DNA of 64,000 bases from Paragonimus westermani (GCA_008508345.1 QNGE01000421.1:124001-188000); one strand, 5' to 3'. Counted from the stretch's first letter, positions 51,501 to 63,943 are shown. Program-made: numbers and translations. Notes: generated from the sequence alone by a model not told the origin.

Positions 51501-54500
51501 ACACATTTCATTATATCTGAGCGAAAATTACATCAGCAGTTATTTCGCAGCAGATCCAGTAAATGACGTCAGGCAAATTGCCATCTAATCTTAAATAAGA
51601 ACATAAACTAAAACACGGTCAAATATTGTTCTTTGATGATGTATGTTGGCAAATCTGCGTTTGATTAATAGTCTGGATGATAATACGGCTTCATGTTTGC
51701 TTCCTTCAACTACACAATCCATATAGGTGTATATTTGGTACCGGTAAGTTTATATGTGGTCTATATGTCTACCGACTTCCGTGCTGAAGGTGTTTTTTAG
51801 GCACCTGAATTGGACCAACTATTTTAAATTCCTGAACTCCGCATTCCATTCGCGATTTGTAAATCAGTGTTAGGTTTGACCATCTTGAAATGTTAGGCCG
51901 GTCGTAAAGTTGTAGTGATATCGTTCTCCATAGAGTGCACACAGAAATTTCGGTAATTCAGTCAATTCTTTTATCATTAATAGCAACACAAACCAAAGGA
52001 GGGAAAAATAACCGCAGACACGTTACGACAACCCACCGAGAAACTACTCAAGTGTTGCCGGGTGATTCACGCAGTCTTTTCTACCTCTTTGAAAGATTTC
52101 CGTCGTGCCGTTGTACCGTGTTCAAAATATTTTTGCTAAACAGTCTTTAGCACTATAACAATCGTCTATAGGAGTCACGTAGAAAACCTTATGCCAAGGC
52201 ATATTCAACTGACAACGGTGGGTACCTCCTTAAGTGTTCATTTAATAGGTCTGAAGCCGTTGCAACTAAAAGTATTATCCTTGAGTCTCCATTAAAATAT
52301 ATAACCGCATAGGTATAGTCTTGTTCACGGTTATAGTAGTCCTCAAGAAACACAACGTACAAAACTTCAACTGAACAAAAACTTACCGAGTGTGAATCGC
52401 GCTGGATACAGATAGTATCAGTTATTACAATTCAAAGAGATCAGCTAGTCGGTTCCACTTATTAGTGTTCAACGGTTCAGAGTTGACCGCAGAAAATGGC
52501 ACGTTTGGTTAAATGAGTGATGCTTAAAATCTGTCACCTTGAAACGTGCAAACAACCAGTATCATAGATTGTTAGATATGTAGAAACTTTTAGCCGTGTT
52601 ATCGATTCAACAATTGTTTTCCAAATCCTAATGTACCATTCTAACTCACCATTTCTGAAGTTGGTTGAGAGGACTGTATTCAGTGGATTGTAGCTGACCT
52701 CCACCCCCATACAGCAATACCTACACAACAATACCTACAATTCCCTATTTATTCTGTCACAAATCTTACAATTTTGAGTCTGCATGGAGTGCATAAATCC
52801 AATACTGTTTATTTTTCCACCAGTTTTCTTTTCATACACAATGTTGTATTTCTTCTATCATGCTGAAGAACAATGACGTGATACTGTTCCACTTATCCTT
52901 TACTACCTACTGAGATTTATAACATGCCCTGTAACTTCCTCTGTTTCAACCGGAAGTATTAACTGCCAATGACTGTTAAGTTACGTGATGATTTCACAAT
53001 TAGATGACGTTAATGTTATATTGTTAGGATTGTAAAAACAGTGTACGTAAAACGAAGATATCCAATAACGACTTGGAACAACGGATTAACAGAGATAACA
53101 ACACATGCAATCTTACAGCTTGTCAATGAGATTTCATCAGAGAGGAAGGCACACAAATGTACACAACCGGAATCTCACATGTAAAGCGATAAGTTTACAC
53201 ACATATACCACCACTGGGTAAACAAATTGAAAATATACACACGAACGGTGACACGAACGAAAAGTCGAATAACAAGAAGAATAATTTAAGCAAGTTGAGG
53301 AAAATCCGACTGCGAACGACATATACACACACCACTCCAGCAAGTCAAAACCTTAACTGACCAAAATTCATAATAACTAGTCTGGAGATTGCTCAGATAA
53401 CCTGAAAAACTTAACGTTAGTCCCAAAAAATCTTCAAACAGCACCACAAACACGTTGCTTTAGATCCGATAACGCAGACTTAGACTGGTGTGAAACTGTC
53501 AGTTTGCAGATATGAGTTGACACAATATAAGCAAGCCGATCGCCTACCAAATGATCGTCACTGGTAGCGATGCTCTTCAGAGATTAACCCGGACAACTTT
53601 GACTAAAGCGCGTAAACTGGACTCACTCACTGCGCTCTTCACAGCTGCATGAAAAAAGACGCAATTTCTGTCGGTCGTTAGTTTAAACTGTCTGAAATGA
53701 ACAAATTTGGCAAACCCTGTTGCCACAAGGTCTCTCGGTCTGATGATGGTTACTGTCCTGTTTGTTGTATGTGTGGCAATGGTGAGATTACTCATTTATA
53801 GCAACACGGGGCAATTGTTGCACAAAGCGGCGATATCCCACTGTTCACGGTCGTTGAAACCCTAGAACTAACTGAGGAGGAATCCGTCAAACTTAAATCA
53901 TTCTCCCTACATTAAAGATCGTTAATCACAGTGTCAGCAAAACTAGACCAGTGGTTACGATGTAACTTTATCGATTGGAGGTTTATAATTCCGAATCAGC
54001 ATTGTTCGGCTTTTTTCTATATCTGTTACTGCATATTATTACAGCCAGTGTGTTTTCGCAAAATGTTACCTGGCGGTAGGTAATTTGTAATGTAATATTG
54101 GTTAACCCATCGATTCTTTTTGCCATTGCCGGTGCATGTACACTTTGACTAGACTTATAGTGAAACATAATCATAAGCCCGTGCAAAAGGTTTCGAGGAA
54201 AAAATCTACACTGAATAGTTACTTTTAGGTTCGTGCGCCGATCTCCATGTTTTGTACAACATCTGCAAGTCTCTAATGAGTCTAGATGCCTCGGTGAAAC
54301 CACAAAACTAAGAGAGATAACTAGCCACGTTTGTGCATACACGGTAATAAAAGTTAGAAAATGGTGTACACCGACAGAAAAATGAATATCGGGAAATGTT
54401 TTGTTTGTTTCACGTTTTGATCATTCTTGGCATTTCGGACGATCAAAATATGGTGTTTTGTTATGCTTGTTAAAAACATGTGTATACAACTGACAGAGTC

Positions 54501-55369
54501 CACGACCTTCCATATAAAGGTTTCCACCCAGCTGCCCCTGATTGTAGTCATAAACAGCATTATCCCTGAAAAAACGTAAGTCTGATAATTGAAGGAGAAA
54601 GCGAAATTCGACTGAATCGCCTTCTCCAGATAAGTCAAGCTATGGGTTGTCTGCAACACTACTTTAGTGAATCAAGCCCATGCTTTGTGGATTACACCCT
54701 GATTGAATGGCGTCGGGTAAATAAGCGCAAAATATCCGAGACATTTTTAATTTCAATTGTGACTGTTTCGGTTAATTGAGAGCTAACCACTCTCAACACA
54801 CCCTATGTAATTTCAGCATAACCAATGTGATACTGTCACCACACACGGAAGCACCGAATTATAATAGCAGAATTTTGGGGAAATAGTCGACTCGATGAAT
54901 CCGGTTTGCAGCCGCTCAACATTTGCACCATTCCACCCGTCAGTTAATACCAGACTAAGTCACGACGTGCTCTCAAGATTTCGGAGATGTATCAGACTGA
55001 TAGGTAGTGAACAGTAATGTGAGATGTGATGAAGTTCCTAGAGTAAAAATATTTCGCTGAACCTAGGATTTCGCTGACGTGAGTAGGTGTAAAGACCTCT
55101 GTAAAGCTCAAAGAAACGGTTCTCATTTGAATACATCATATTCCATTCCACATCGTAATGACCTGTGCAAACACGGCCTTATTTTTCTCCCTTTACTTCC
55201 TATTTAGCTCGATTTCAACAAAAAGCTGGAGACTTCTTGGTTACCACTTAAATGAATCAGTAGTGCTTCGAAACGACTTCAAAGTAAATCGTTGATCAAC
55301 CTCTTCTCTAGGCTCATGAACATGGTTATCAACGTTACTTACAAGTGTGAGGGATTCCAAAATTTATTC
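48561..55369. other. Long non-coding stretch, no supported gene
   Basis: No gene is supported. The longest plus-strand frame is 49716-50270 (184 codons, first ATG at 49716). It has no clear domain, but another frame near 50090-50220 contains a segment (CAFKLHLDQLDPG) with the pattern of the RNase H stretch just after TDHKPL in CsRn1-like elements, so this could be a very old retroelement remnant. The rest shows only short frames. A CA-rich patch lies around 53140-53340. Confidence 0.45.
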
Positions 55370-55515
55370 TAGGTGAAATTGCAACAACTCTGGGCTTCAG
55401 CCGGATTGGAACCAGTGACAGAAACAGCATGCGTAAACGCGGCAAGCCTACAACCAGCAGAAGTGCTAAGCCACGCCGGGCGCTCAGAACTTTCATATTT
55501 GGACTAAGTTTTCTT
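55370..55515 (-). repeat. tRNA-derived SINE, family B copy 1
   Basis: Minus-strand sequence TCTGAGCGCCCGGCGTGGCTTAGCA... carries a box-A-like GTGGCTTAGCA, then CGCATGCTGTTTCTG and a box B GGTTCCAATCC (complement of 55403-55413), followed by GAAGCCCAGAGTT. The copy at 55648-55785 shares these landmarks at the same spacing, about 80% identical by eye. The tRNA-like core is followed by only a short tail, so this is a short SINE or a tRNA pseudogene family. It is distinct from family A. Confidence 0.7.
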
Positions 55516-55647
55516 CAACCATCAAATCACTGTGTCATACGAAATTCACTAAATTGCCAAGGGAACTGACTGCTTAAACAGCTCAACAACAGCTCAAGCC
55601 GAAATTCGTCAACGACACTTCCAGGGCATAACAACTCTATTGCCTAT
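55516..55647. other. Spacer between inverted SINE copies
   Basis: About 130 bases of AT-rich sequence separating the heads of two family-B copies in opposite orientation. If transcribed, it would form the loop of a long hairpin. Confidence 0.5.
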
Positions 55648-55785
55648 AAGTGCTAATGTGGATTTTCTGAGCTCCCGGTGAGGCTTTGTAGGTCAGCTGG
55701 TAGTGCGCTTGCCACGTTTTGGCATGCTGTTTCTGTTGCTGGTTCGAATCCAATCGAAGCCCAGAGTTTTCGTATTCAGGTCTCA
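55648..55785 (+). repeat. tRNA-derived SINE, family B copy 2
   Basis: Plus-strand copy: TCTGAGCTCCCGGTGAGGCTTTGTAGGTCAGCTGGTAGTGCGC (box A region near 55690-55706), GGCATGCTGTTTCTGTTGCT, a perfect box B GGTTCGAATCC at 55741-55751, and GAAGCCCAGAGTT. The preserved box B suggests this is the younger or better conserved copy. Similarity to copy 1 begins upstream of the tRNA-like part, near TAAGTGCTAATG. Confidence 0.75.
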
Positions 55786-56639
55786 TTTAAACCAACATCA
55801 CCATTGATTTTTTGAATCAAATACCCCAAATACCCGGCACGTGATATAAGTGAGAGTATGTGAGTAGTTGAATTTCCTTTAACTTCGTTGACGTGTCCCC
55901 ACTGGATATGCATTATAGCGCTCGCTGCCATTTGGACGAAAGTTGTAAAAAACGCACGGTACCCTATGCACATTCACCGGAGGTGTCGCCGAACCATAGC
56001 TGGTAAACGGAATTGGATATGCTAAAACAGCGGTTTTCTGACGTGACTGGGCAACTCTCCGAAATCACCAGACAACTCGTAACACAGTCCAGAGGGTTTC
56101 CCTGTCGCTGCTGACCCCGAAGTCATTCACATAAACGACGAGTTGATCGAAACGTGTCTTATTATCATCGTCGACTTGGCCCCAAGCCAATCTGTTGTAC
56201 CAGACCATTCAGTTATCTTACGGATGACTTCCATCCGGGAAACGCCGAGACCAAGCAGTAATGGCAATGGCTGATGACTACTCCTCAAGCTATCGCCTAT
56301 TTTGTGTTCGACCGTTCGATTGTTTACAATTTTCCATTAAATACAGGCGTGGGGGTGAGCTTTATCCCATCAAAATGTGACAAATCTAATCTTCGCTCTG
56401 TATCATATTACAGGCAGCTAATCGCTCAACGATATTAACATACAATCGGAAGCTACTTACTATGGATATTGACCTCAGACGTCTGTCTCCTCGGAGACTT
56501 ATGGTGGCACATGGATGGCCGCAACTTGATTGTTTTTACTTACCATTAGGCACTCATGTCCACCTCCTACGTGCTATTCCTTCAATCCAACCAGGGCACA
56601 GTTAAGTACATGTCAACTGGTAAATCTAAACCGTTCGTT
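55786..56639. other. Non-coding stretch before the integrase fragment
   Basis: No supported gene. Upstream domains of the following retroelement (RT, RNase H) were looked for here and not found. Confidence 0.45.
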
Positions 56640-57590
56640 CGTTTCGCACACCGGTTTGATGTTTTTAGCCACTTTCATCCCATATCGCATCCAAGCATGC
56701 GTGTTCCAACAAAGTCACCGAACATTACGTTTGACCAGGCAACTGGGCCAACCATTGTTTGGGATATCAACTTAGTAGAATGCATCGTCATGTTGTCACT
56801 ACCCCGTGAACTTTTACTGTAACCGACAGGCGCTTTAAACTTGCCCATTTTGATATCGTGGGTCCTGTTCCTCCATCCAATGATTACACAAATCGTCCAA
56901 CCTCTGTGAACCGATTCGCGAGATGACCCGTTGCTGTTTCTTTGAACAACACGTCGACGGGAACCACTGCACACAGCTTTCTCAACTCGTGGATTCCGAA
57001 TTTCGGCGCTCCAGCAACAATTATAATTGATCATGGATCTCAATTTACTTCAGCCGTTTTCCTTGATTTACATCGTGTTCTTGGATGTAAACACATAACA
57101 CCCACTGCGTAACAACCCCCATGAACATTATGGGGGATGTGTTCCGCCGTCAACTAAAATTATCCTTAATGGCAACATCGGCGAGTGTCGAACGATCCAT
57201 TTGCTTGCTTGTTTTTCTTCTTGGCTTACAAGTCGCTGTTGAGGGGGATGTTGAATGCACCCCAGCAGAACTCGTTTATGATTGTACATTACGTCTTTCT
57301 GAAGAATTCCTCTCCGATTCCGTGGTACCACTGATTCCCTCGGGAGTCTAAAGAATCACACGCGGCACATTCAACCCTCACCTCTACAGAAAATGTTGTA
57401 CCAAGAACAAATTCACCGTAATCGGTGCACTCGTCATCTTGTTTGTATTCGCGTTGGCTAGGCCGGGACACCTCTGTGGCCACCGTACGATGGCTCTTTC
57501 AGAGTGTTTGATAGGAAAGACAAATATTTTGTCCTCGACAAAACCGGAACACATCACTCGGTGAGCATTGCCATATTAAAGTTGGCTTAA
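56640..57590 (+). pseudogene. Degenerate CsRn1-like integrase
   Basis: One frame runs from about 56786 to 57112 with three in-frame stops (56807-56809, 56924-56926, 57110-57112). It contains RHVVTTP, HFDIVGPVPPS (first catalytic Asp) and TIIIDHGSQFTSAVFLDLHRVLG (second Asp). After a frame change, 57121-57351 continues with FRRQLKLSL, PAELVYDCTLRLSEEFL. The Glu position reads Asp in this copy (NIMGDVF for NGMVERF). After another change, PPYDGSFRVFDRKDKYFVLD and HSVSIAILKLA lead to TAA at 57588-57590, with one TAG at 57459-57461. Motif spacing is normal, so the lesions are point changes and small indels. Confidence 0.88.
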
Positions 57591-57874
57591 GTTGATCGTA
57601 ATCCAGCCTCCCCATCTCAACCACCAGGCAGTACACATGCGGATGCTGCCAGCCAACTTACTCTCGATCAGTCTACCGACCCACAAAACCTTAATCTACC
57701 CGACCCATATTTGACACATGTGACCATACCCTAGTTCCTACCTCCCTCCCCAAGCCATGCACATCACACACCCATTCTGACAGAACCGTTATCCGGTCAA
57801 CATTCTATAAAGATTATTGTCATTGTCCCACTGTCCATTTTCTTAATTACCGAGCGTCTTCTCCCAAAAGTTCC

Positions 57875-57883
57875 AGGGGGAAG
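57875..57883 (+). other. Polypurine tract of the CsRn1-like element
   Basis: AGGGGGAAG, three bases before the inferred LTR start, in the position of the plus-strand primer. The codons here would end Pol with GGSYV. Confidence 0.55.
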
Positions 57884-57886
57884 TTA

Positions 57887-58273
57887 TGTAAAGTCTGTTA
57901 CCTTTTGACTCATTTGTTACCCGCCATTTTGCACACCTGTTATGTTCATTGCATATTTCAAATACGTATCTATCGTTTGAATCAATACGTACTTGGTCCT
58001 CACACGTCTTGGCCTCTGCTTTCTCGTGGCCGTTTTCGTCAGGAGCTAACTGAAGGAACAGCATATGCCAGAATTTTTCTGTCTTTGGAGAGGAACATGA
58101 TTCCAACATACAGCGGACTTAGTGAAGTAGAATAAACGTGAACACTAATCGTGAGTCATTGTAAATTGTCTTACAACATTGTTGATTCATGCTTGGTTCC
58201 ATTACAATATTGACCGTCTCTCATCATTCCTTGTGATACAGCAACGGGCGAAGATTTTCTGTGACATACCACA
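57887..58273 (+). repeat. Probable 3' LTR of the CsRn1-like element
   Basis: Inferred from context: it starts TGTAAAG right after the polypurine tract, ends TACCACA, and holds an AATAAA signal at about 58131-58136, two thirds of the way in. Start TGT and end ACA fit LTR convention. There is no second copy in the window, so the length of 387 bases cannot be confirmed here. Confidence 0.5.
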
Positions 58274-59883
58274 AAATTAGCTGTCGCTTCTGCTGAGAAG
58301 GTCGGACGCAGTCTGCCCTTAGCTTCATCCTCAGTTGTGGAGTTTGTTTTCCGCTCATCTAATGGTTATTTTTTGGTCCTAATAAAACTGTGTTCCGGCT
58401 ATGGATTCATCCTGGCTCACACGCACATAAACTCGACTGATCTGTATGAATTACGCCATTCTGGCCGAAGCGTATGTGCATGTCGTCACTACACAAACAC
58501 CTAGTTCGCGACACTGAAGGGGTTAATCTGATATCAGCAGAATTCCTGTTTCAAAAATCGTTGGTGTTCAATTCCGCGCAGAACAATATTAAGGATCAAC
58601 AGGCAGATATCCCATGTGTTATAAATTATCAGATCCAAGCAGGATCACCAAGGGCTGCCTGTCGGTTCAATTGAAAGGTGGGTATTTTAAGGTGCAGTTT
58701 TGTCATAGCGTGCGGTATACCGTCATTTTATGTTACCCATCCCGCTTTCTTTCAGATCCATGAACATGCAGGCCGGCCGCATCCGCGCAACGGACTGAGG
58801 AAGGTGAATAACGAGAGCCCTAAGCCAGTGGTCATTGAACAAGAGGCCGCTTCTGATTGGTGAATTATTTCCGGATAGTGAGACCCTGTATATCTGTGAA
58901 CAAAGATACAGTGTGAATTGAATCTGCAAGACACGAGCTCTAGACAAAAGTATATACACAAATATTCAGTTCAGAACTCAGTCGCTAAATAGCTCACTAT
59001 TGGCAGTTTCGACCTAGATGGAGCAGGAGCACCAAGGTGATGAGACGCGCGCCGCACAAATGTACTGTTAGGTTAAATCAATTCAAACGATTGGTGTTCG
59101 TTTGGTACGGAGACCACCGATGTATACTGTGTATAAAGCAGAACAAAATTTGAAGATATGTACAACAAAATACAAATCTACTTCGGATTCTGTTTTTTCA
59201 ATGCACGTTTCTCGTTGACTTGCGGTTTTTTCTCTTTTATGAGACACCTTATTGTGTCCCGGTTAAAAACGTTGCACACTTCATATGCTGTCACCTCTGA
59301 TTGGCTCATTGGAGTACTGCAGTTTACGGTTAAAACAACACAGTGTCATTTCAGTTATTGCTGTATGCCTTGCAGGTCGATGACTTCTTCACAGTCGTAA
59401 CCGAAGGCGTTACCAATCTGAACCAGTGCAATACGTGGCTGGGGTCACTTTTAAGATGAGATACGGCATAGTTTTCAGAATAGAAGGACAGATTTGTTAT
59501 ACTTTTTGAAACAATCTTGCACAGTTGTCCCCATAATAAGTATCAGTACATGTATTTGCCTTATCTCAGAAAATAAGAAGTTGCCTGGTCTTTTGTGTGC
59601 GTTTTGATTGCGCCGTAATGAAAAATTGATCGTTGATTAAATACTGTACAGCGCTTTCCATTTATTCAATTTAACGGGTAAACTTCATTGATCTGAGTGA
59701 TGCTAAGGTACTGGAAAGAAATATTAATAGATGCAATATTCATTAGCATCGCAATTCACGAAAATCGCTGCCCATGACATGTGACCAGATATGCTTACTC
59801 CCCAGAAGGTAGAGTGAAGTACGCATTCTACTTATCCGATGTTTTTTCTTATAACATTGAGCTTCGCTGAAGAGTTTATTTTT
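58274..59883. other. Non-coding stretch, no supported gene
   Basis: Short frames only. No repeat family or RNA gene recognised. Confidence 0.5.
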
Positions 59884-59958
59884 ATCAAGGCCGGGATGCG
59901 AATTCCGGCTACGCCTTCACACGGTCGCCTTGTGCACCACTTCGCCACTGACCTCTAA
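59884..59958 (-). repeat. tRNA-like element, family A type (copy 9)
   Basis: On the minus strand AGTGGCGAAGTGGTGCACAAGG (box A region) is followed by GCCGGAATTCGCATCCCGGCC, a T-arm-like stem with a mutated box B. The head resembles family A (GCCGGAGTTCAAATCCCGGCC) but the body after it is not clearly shared. It could be a separate tRNA-derived element. A functional tRNA is unlikely because the T-loop and anticodon arm are irregular. Confidence 0.5.
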
Positions 59959-62436
59959 TCAGACAGGACTGAATCATCATATGTGGACGATCAGCCGAAA
60001 CGGACTGTTAGTGGTGTCCACGTTAACCTGTCGCTTCGAGAGAGGACACAGTAACGATTCTGCTAGCTCCACTCGGTCACCCCGTGCATAGAACCTCTCT
60101 AATTAGAAATCAGGTATGGCTGTGGTAAGGTTGTGCACTAATACGGTTGGAGGCATCCGATTCGGATTAGGCTGTCACAGTGACCGGAGCCAAGGGACGC
60201 CTGTGCTTAGTCATCACCTCAATTGGCTTGCGTCGCACTACTTGCGGTTTCACGCACACACCACATATCCAGTGTAAACCTGAAGGAATAAGATCGGGAG
60301 ATGTACACTGATAAAGAGCTCTGACAAGAACGACATTTCTGTACTGTTCTTTTTCGATAAACCAAAACCCCTTACTACTCACCAGAAATAGGGTTAATGA
60401 GCAACTTCCAAGTACCTGGCTAAGAACTCAAGATTCATAAGAAATAACACACAGATTAGGCGATAAACTTTCGTTGAACAGACCGACGAATTTGCTTTCA
60501 AACGCACATCCTCGTAAATCAGCTTCTCTACCTGTAATTGCATTTTTGATAGGAAAAAGGACGGAGGAGGCTGTTTACAACTTATGGTAACAAACAGATT
60601 AGACTAAACACTTGATTATGGACATTTATCACGCTAGCCTTCGACGCAGTCACTGAAAAGTATTCAAACTGCCTTCAAATCAGCTAGAAGCTAACAAATT
60701 CATCTATTTGAGTGACGAATGCATGGGTTAAGTCCGAATCAGCTTTGTAACTTACAGAATGGAAACGCAGTTGTTTGAGTACACTTCCTGAGGTGTAAGC
60801 TACGACGCATTCATTTTTCGTGCGGAACTTGCGCACGATGAGTTCACTTTAGTGGAGGGAAACAGAAAAACATATGTCAATGATCAATCTAACCGTGAAT
60901 AACGTTAATTTGTAACAAATAGTTGCAATCGTGTTTCGCTGCTGTCAGAATTGTAGTTCCTTGTGAAGGCAAAAATTTGAACCTGACCACGTCAGGGTGA
61001 CCAGTGCTTCGCTGAATCCACGAGAGAAACTAGCGAATTGCTATGCACAAACGTGAGGCGGCAATTGCTTTTGAGTAGCAACTGGATTTGAAAGATACTT
61101 AGTGAAAAAAATCTTGGCGTCGGTTGGAGATAAGTGGCAAGAGAAAAGCATATCCAAAGACTGCAAGCTATCTACCGCCTGAGTTGCACAGCTGCTCTAT
61201 GAGTTCAGGAATTTCAATTGTTTAAATTTAAAGGCAGTAACTGTGTCCAACAGAAATCCGCACGGATTGCACTTTCGCTGTGTCCAGCTACGCGTAAGAC
61301 GCCTGAACCACACTCACTCACTACCACGACCAGGATTTCGTTGCACACAGGTAGCGTGTTTCAGATTAATAGAGTACAATAACAATCCCAATAAAAAACC
61401 GTTCGCCACCCGGTTAGGTTGCCATTCTGTCAGTTATCATGACTTGTGTCATTAAGTCTAATGCCAATCCGGTTTCATGTGTGAGTAAAATTAATCCTCT
61501 GTAAACATATACACATGCCCGAAAAGACCTACCTAAGAGAGATGTTTGCATATTTGACTCTTAGTGAACTTTCTAAGTTTACACTAGCAAATAAGGATGC
61601 TGTGTATGTATGTGTGTAAACTAAAGCGTACATTCATCGTTCACACAATTTCAGATGTGATAAATGATTACCACAGTCATATCAAAATATCTTTCGAAAC
61701 AATATTTCATGCATACCCATTTCTGCTAGCTGATAATTCTTGGTAGTAGCTGAACACGTTGAGTACCTCTCTGGTTTTCTTGAGAGCAATTTTTGAGTGG
61801 AACCTACTATCGATGACAATCCTATTTGATTCTCGAGAGAAAAATGAATGCTACACAATTATATGTAAGCATGCGTCCATACACAAAATGAGTTTAGGGA
61901 CTGATATTTCATATCTGTTTATGCACGGTGCGGTCACGGAAATCACATAATTGTACGCATAAAATGAACATTGATCAGGTAAACCCGATTAGTTTATTCA
62001 GACAGTAGGTAACGTACAGAAAATTGTTTTGAATGAGTCCTGTTAATGCTATCTTGGATATCATCAAAACATACTTAACGTACAACGCATAAATTATTAG
62101 GGTAGAGCGGAAACAAACGTTGCAGAATGTTTAAATTGAGATTTTATCATAATATACGACAAACCACGCATAAAGAAAGAAGTTAAACCTACACATACGA
62201 GGTTGAAAATTTGTTTGATAAAGATATGTTTTCCGGTCACTTTTTAATACCAATACACCAGCTCCTCCCAAACGACAGGACAATCTGAAAACCTCAACCT
62301 CCAACCTACGGAACTGTTCACTGATATATTTCTCTGAAATGTGATAAAGAAATAGAAAGCAGAATATATCATAGTCCATCAAACAAATTCCCCATGCAGT
62401 ATTACTGCGTAATATGCATCTTCGTTTTGAAGTAGT
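59959..62436. other. Non-coding stretch, no supported gene
   Basis: No gene, repeat or RNA supported. Open frames are at most about 70 codons. Confidence 0.5.
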
Positions 62437-62705
62437 ATGCAGCAACTAGTACACTCGAACAGTAAAAGACATTGCAACACCAGGAAGACGGGAGGCCAGG
62501 AACGCCCATCGAACACGCGTATACGTACTATGTGTGATGTGTTGCCAAGGCAAATGACTATGAACAGCTGCCCAACGGAGGTGAATACACGTCAGACACA
62601 AGAATCGGAGTTCGTGTACACTGTTCTATTTTTCCATATAACTTTCAATGGATTACGTCCAACAAACAACTTCACTGACCAAGCGTGTTTTACAATCAGC
62701 GAAAT

Positions 62706-62717
62706 TGGTAGCGTGAC
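62706..62717 (+). other. Remnant tRNA-His-type primer-binding site
   Basis: TGGTAGCGTGAC differs from the full-length element's site at two bases and sits at the same distance before the gag ATG. It supports the priming site being a stable trait of the lineage. Confidence 0.55.
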
Positions 62718-63290
62718 AAACACGAAGATGAAGATACTGTAGCCACAGCCTTCAGAGACTGATACGTTCGAACCCTCCTTAAGAACCGCGCAGATGTGGG
62801 AATGATGGTCGCAGTCGAAACTCACCGCAGAAAGTTAGTTAGTTCTTGGACGATGGTAAAGAACATGGTGAATGTAGCGTTGAACGCAACGCGGAGAGGC
62901 CTTTTGAAGGAGACGCTGTTGACTGCGTTTCTACATCCGACCAGCCGCCAGGAGGCCATACAGCGGTCTAAGGCGGTCAAGCTCAGGCAAGAAGAGCTTC
63001 GCTACTATTCTGCAGTGGTCAATAGACAGGGCGTTAAGAAGACCAGATGGAAGGTCATGACTGCGTTTGTTGACGGGGCAGTTCAAGGAAGGTCTTCCGG
63101 TAGCTGTTCATGGTCAAGTGTGCAGATGATCTTTATTGAGCTTACAAATGTGACACGCTAGTTGAGAGTGATTTCCGTGACCTGAAGGGCTGCGTGCAGT
63201 AATGCGGACAAGGAGTCATCGGACGAGGTGCAGCAGGCAATGTGGCAGATGGTAGCAGACTGAGCTACAATGAGAACAGTATCATGGACA
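62718..63290 (+). pseudogene. Degenerate gag of the 12.7-17.2 kb lineage
   Basis: After MKIL the frame meets TAG (62740-62742). A second frame, 62796-63161 (121 codons), matches the full-length Gag through RRKLVSSWTMVKN, LNATRRG, KETLLTAFLHPTSRQEAIQRSKAV and LRQEELRYYSAVV, giving roughly 40% amino-acid identity over 80 residues by eye. A later piece, SNADKESSDEVQQAMWQMVAD (about 63215-63275), matches the coiled-coil-like stretch before the zinc knuckle. The knuckle itself is not recognisable. Confidence 0.78.
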
Positions 63291-63330
63291 AAAGGTAGGC
63301 GAGGAAGATGCATCAATCTTGGATGTCTCC

Positions 63331-63943
63331 AATTTCTGCGTGACTAATAAAACTGTGTTACTACTGACGTCTTGTTAACCTCGAGAACTGCGTAAAGCGT
63401 TTTGTTACGGGAAATCACTGATGAACATGCATGACTGCCCGGTTTCACTCCTAAGTGGACCTACCTACCGTCAGCAAGAGGCGTTACCCCACTGTCGTTC
63501 TTAACAAACGGTTTTCTTCAATGTTCAGCCTTATTCCACGAAGACGAAATAACGATAATCCCCTGTCTGTGGGTAAATATCTATATTCACCTTCTTTGAT
63601 TACCGCCACATGCATTCCCAAATATAATTCAAAAGCGCATTTGTTTGTATTGAGTTTGTTGAAGATGTTAATGTGGAAATCAAAGTGACGAGTGCTCCTA
63701 TAAATTGTTATATCAAATAGTGATCAATTCCCGTCTGCCATTGACAAATATTCATAATGCTCAAATCATACTGTCTATTATAACCTCCAGTTGATTTGTG
63801 TTCGTCCAAGCAGTCCGTTGGTGATGGACTTACATGTCCTTGCGGGTTGGTGTTGCGGTACAAATAATTATAAGGACGAGAACGCGACTCCACCCAGATG
63901 TAGCCGTAGTCTGGCAATCGGGTGTAACGCTTATTTGACGTTG
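63331..63943. other. Non-coding stretch
   Basis: No supported gene. The protease and RT of the preceding element were looked for and not found. Confidence 0.5.

Larger units (their letters stand above)
56640..58273 (+). mobile_element. 3' end of a CsRn1-like LTR retrotransposon
   Basis: A 5'-truncated element: integrase zinc finger, catalytic core and C-terminal domain (56640-57590), a further decayed Pol tail ending in PKVPGGSYV, a purine-rich tract AGGGGGAAG at 57875-57883, and a probable 3' LTR. The zinc-finger part (SHPSMRV, then MHRHVVTTP) and HFDIVGPVPPS are typical of the fluke CsRn1 group. Nothing from gag to RNase H is recognisable upstream. Confidence 0.8.
62437..63330 (+). mobile_element. 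Old, 3'-truncated copy of the 12.7-17.2 kb element
   Basis: In order: a diverged LTR 3' portion (for example GACCAAGCGTGTTTTAC against GGCCAAGCGTATCTTGC of the full-length LTR), a PBS remnant TGGTAGCGTGAC at 62706-62717 (10 of 12 bases shared), the gag start VTNTKMKIL, and gag to about 63290. The collinear match to LTR, PBS and gag of the full-length element is direct evidence of common origin. Protease and later domains are missing. Divergence is much greater than between the two LTRs of the full-length copy, so it is an old insertion of the same lineage. Confidence 0.75.

Noticed and set aside
55648..55785. Functional tRNA gene
   Set aside because: Box A and box B are present, but the acceptor stem does not pair properly and an inverted sibling copy lies next to it, so a SINE is the better call.
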